The position numbers were made by a program, and so were the translations under genes. The notes beneath the pieces were generated by a model. It was not told the DNA's origin, made no database searches, and worked only from the letters and a program-made list of their open reading frames with translations. Positions 61,591 to 64,000 of a stretch of 64,000 bases of DNA are shown here, piece after piece. Position 1 is the first letter of the stretch, and every line of letters starts with the position of its first letter. The stretch is from Microvirga flocculans ATCC BAA-817 (GTDB taxonomy: Bacteria > Pseudomonadota > Alphaproteobacteria > Rhizobiales > Beijerinckiaceae): NCBI RefSeq assembly GCF_000518665.1, contig NZ_JAEA01000006.1, forward strand, positions 124,001 through 188,000, written 5' to 3'.

Positions 61591-61622
61591 AGCCCTTCAC
61601 GGTCACGTGGAGGGCTTTTTTC
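61591..61622 (+). terminator. Rho-independent terminator without an obvious + gene
   Basis: AGCCCT (61591-61596) pairs with AGGGCT (61611-61616), with inner CAC/GTG pairing, followed by TTTTTT. It reads as a terminator on the + strand, yet both flanking genes are on the minus strand. An unrecognised + transcript between 61221 and 61590 is possible; no coding region there is convincing. Confidence 0.65.
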
Positions 61623-61734
61623 TTGGCGCGGTCGTGCCGATCCACCCGGCGACACTGCCGAACGGCAATCGTCCCGGCCTCAGACCTTGCCCTTTCCCCG
61701 GCAAGCGGGCGACGCCTTCATGGCCCAGGCGCCG

Positions 61735-62253
61735 TCAGAGCGCGTGATAATGCCGCCCCTGATACACGAGGGCCGGCTTCTGCTCGCCGAGCCTGATGGC
61801 GACGACCTCGCCGATGATGACATGGTGGGTCGCCACGACCCGGGCATCGCTGATCCGGCAATCGAAGGAGACCAGGCTCGTCGTCAGGGAGGGGGCTCCC
61901 GTCGCGAGCACATCCCACTGCCCGAGGGTAAACCGCTCCTGCCCGTGAAGACCGGTCCTCCCTGCGAAGGCGCTCGCCAGGTCGCGATCGGCCGCGCTCA
62001 GGGTATTCACGCAGAAGACGCGGTTCGCCAGGAGCGACTGGGCCGAACGGGCGGCCGTGTTCACGCAGACGAGAAGCGCGGCGGGACTGTCCGTGACCGT
62101 GGTGACGGCTGTGGCCGTGAACCCTGCCCGGCCCGCGTCGCCGTCGGTAGTGACCAGATGAACGGCCCCCGCGACACGGCTCATCCCCTCCCGGAACAGG
62201 AGCGGGTCGGGGTCTGCGACAGGAGGGGTCAGGGAGACTTGTGACGTCAACAT
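61735..62253 (-). CDS. Flavin reductase-like protein
   Basis: This 172-residue protein has the flavin-reductase split-barrel pattern: 'FREGMSRVAGAVHLVTTDGDAGRAGFTATAVTTVTDSPAALLVCVN', 'FCVNTLSAADRDLASAFAGR' and 'HHVIIGEVVAIRLGE'. It reduces FMN or FAD with NAD(P)H for a partner oxygenase, or for general use. No monooxygenase gene is adjacent. Confidence 0.9.
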   Translation of the reverse strand: MLTSQVSLTPPVADPDPLLFREGMSRVAGAVHLVTTDGDAGRAGFTATAVTTVTDSPAALLVCVNTAARSAQSLLANRVFCVNTLSAADRDLASAFAGRTGLHGQERFTLGQWDVLATGAPSLTTSLVSFDCRISDARVVATHHVIIGEVVAIRLGEQKPALVYQGRHYHAL

Positions 62254-62556
62254 TCGCGATCCGGGCAAGCCTCTTCCACACTTCTGGGGCAGGCGACAGG
62301 GTTCTTTGGGATCATATGGCCCCTCCGCTCGCCAATGGGAAGCGTCCGGCGATGGAAAGCCCTGCTCCATATTCGATCAAAGTATGCCCTCAAAACCATC
62401 AAAAGGCTTGATAGGTGCCTCAACGGCGCGTTGTCGAAAGAAAATCGTTTTGCTAATCAAGCCCCCACCTTACGTCAGGCTTGGCGATGCTCCCGCATCG
62501 TGCTTTCCTGCGAGGGTTCCCAAAAACGACCCCATCCAGAGGGGCAAGGGTAGGAC
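62254..62556. other. Intergenic region upstream of livH
   Basis: About 300 bases between divergent flavin reductase and liv genes; no gene was seen and it presumably carries both promoters. Confidence 0.35.
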
Positions 62557-63477
<921 letters not shown>

Positions 63478-63489
63478 GGAGCCAGCCCC

Positions 63490-64000
63490 ATGAACGCTCC
63501 TTCCATCACCACCACGGCCCCGACGGACGCCGTGACCCGCAAATTCGACCTGGGTGCGGCGCTCAAGGACGCCGTCAAGACCGCCCTGATCACCCTGGGC
63601 CTGTCGATCCCGATCCTGGCCTACAAGACGGACCAGTCCGGCGCCGATCTCTACCTCACCCCCCGCTGGGGCCTGGTCGCCATCGTCTGCGCCATTGTGT
63701 TCGGGCTTCGCCTGGTCCTGCATGCCTTTACAGCATCGCGGGCCTATACCAAGGCGACGCCGAGCGCCCACCAGGCGACGGAGCCCGTCCATGCGACGCC
63801 GAGCGCCTTCCAGCACGTCTCGCGCTTCGCCATTCCGTTCTTCCTCGGAGCGGCACTGCTCTTCCCGGCCCTGGTCTATCTGGTCCAGGGCGGCCTGACC
63901 GAGTCCCGCTACTGGGTGGATCTGGGCATCCTGATCCTCACCTACGTGATGCTCGGCTGGGGCCTGAACATCGTCGTGGGCCTCGCAGGCCTTCTCGACC
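63490..64000 (+). CDS. livM: Branched-chain amino acid ABC transporter permease LivM (partial)
   Basis: The gene starts 12 bases after livH with 'MNAPSITTTAPTDA' and runs past the window edge. The visible 170 residues include several membrane segments and 'YVMLGWGLNIVVGLAGLLD', the start of the LivM core. The N-terminal cytosolic extension with extra membrane segments is typical of alphaproteobacterial LivM. Confidence 0.92.
   Translation, partial: MNAPSITTTAPTDAVTRKFDLGAALKDAVKTALITLGLSIPILAYKTDQSGADLYLTPRWGLVAIVCAIVFGLRLVLHAFTASRAYTKATPSAHQATEPVHATPSAFQHVSRFAIPFFLGAALLFPALVYLVQGGLTESRYWVDLGILILTYVMLGWGLNIVVGLAGLLD

Overview
The window is GC-rich DNA from an alphaproteobacterium, most likely Rhizobiales of the Methylobacteriaceae/Microvirga type. 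This is inferred from gene content: many HWE/HisKA_2 sensor kinases, EcfG and NepR general-stress proteins, DUF6894 and DUF1127 small proteins, a Usg-family protein, an ExoD homologue, an RHE_PE00001-family protein and typical palindromic intergenic repeats. No rRNA, tRNA or CRISPR array was recognised.

Layout. 1-3.2 kb: an OmpA-type protein with a secreted partner, a small secreted protein and a class C beta-lactamase of lower GC. 3.28-4.27 kb: remnants of IS6- and IS630-type transposases. 4.2-17 kb: a strongly accessory stretch. It holds (i) an XRE regulator divergent from a tightly coupled operon encoding an HhH-GPD/OGG-like glycosylase, an unknown Ser/Gly-tailed protein, a PfkB-nucleoside deoxyribosyltransferase fusion, a QueC-like enzyme and a SagB-type nitroreductase; (ii) a dGTPase-nucleotidyltransferase pair; (iii) a soluble FtsH-like AAA protease with two nuclease-like or unknown genes, divergent from an XRE regulator across three evenly spaced palindromic sites.

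17.4-39.6 kb: envelope and stress functions (DegP-type protease, Hsp20, PsiE-like, DedA, YihY, flavohaemoglobin Hmp, HD-domain protein, KGG protein). A general-stress cluster follows, with an EcfG sigma factor carrying a NepR-like N-terminus, an HWE kinase and a separate NepR. Then come Crp/Fnr regulators, more HWE kinases, a truncated GcrA-like protein, an inositol-phosphatase-family enzyme and a phosphoesterase. 40-51.4 kb: a second accessory stretch with an RHE_PE00001 protein, a three-Cys-motif protein plus TcmP partner, a serine recombinase, a GAF-GGDEF cyclase and a three-gene tyrosine-recombinase module. The module ends inside an acyl-CoA ligase gene, whose 3' end is lost.

51.4-64 kb looks like conserved chromosome: gpt, a CinA-like domain protein, sfsA, FkbM methyltransferase, map, radC, exoD-like, usg, a formyltransferase, a PAS-HWE kinase, a flavin reductase and the start of a branched-chain amino acid ABC transporter (livH, livM). 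The main candidate for an undescribed system is the OGG/QueC/PfkB-NDT/SagB operon at 4.2-8.2 kb. The FtsH-like/nuclease-like unit and the dGTPase-nucleotidyltransferase pair are further candidates.
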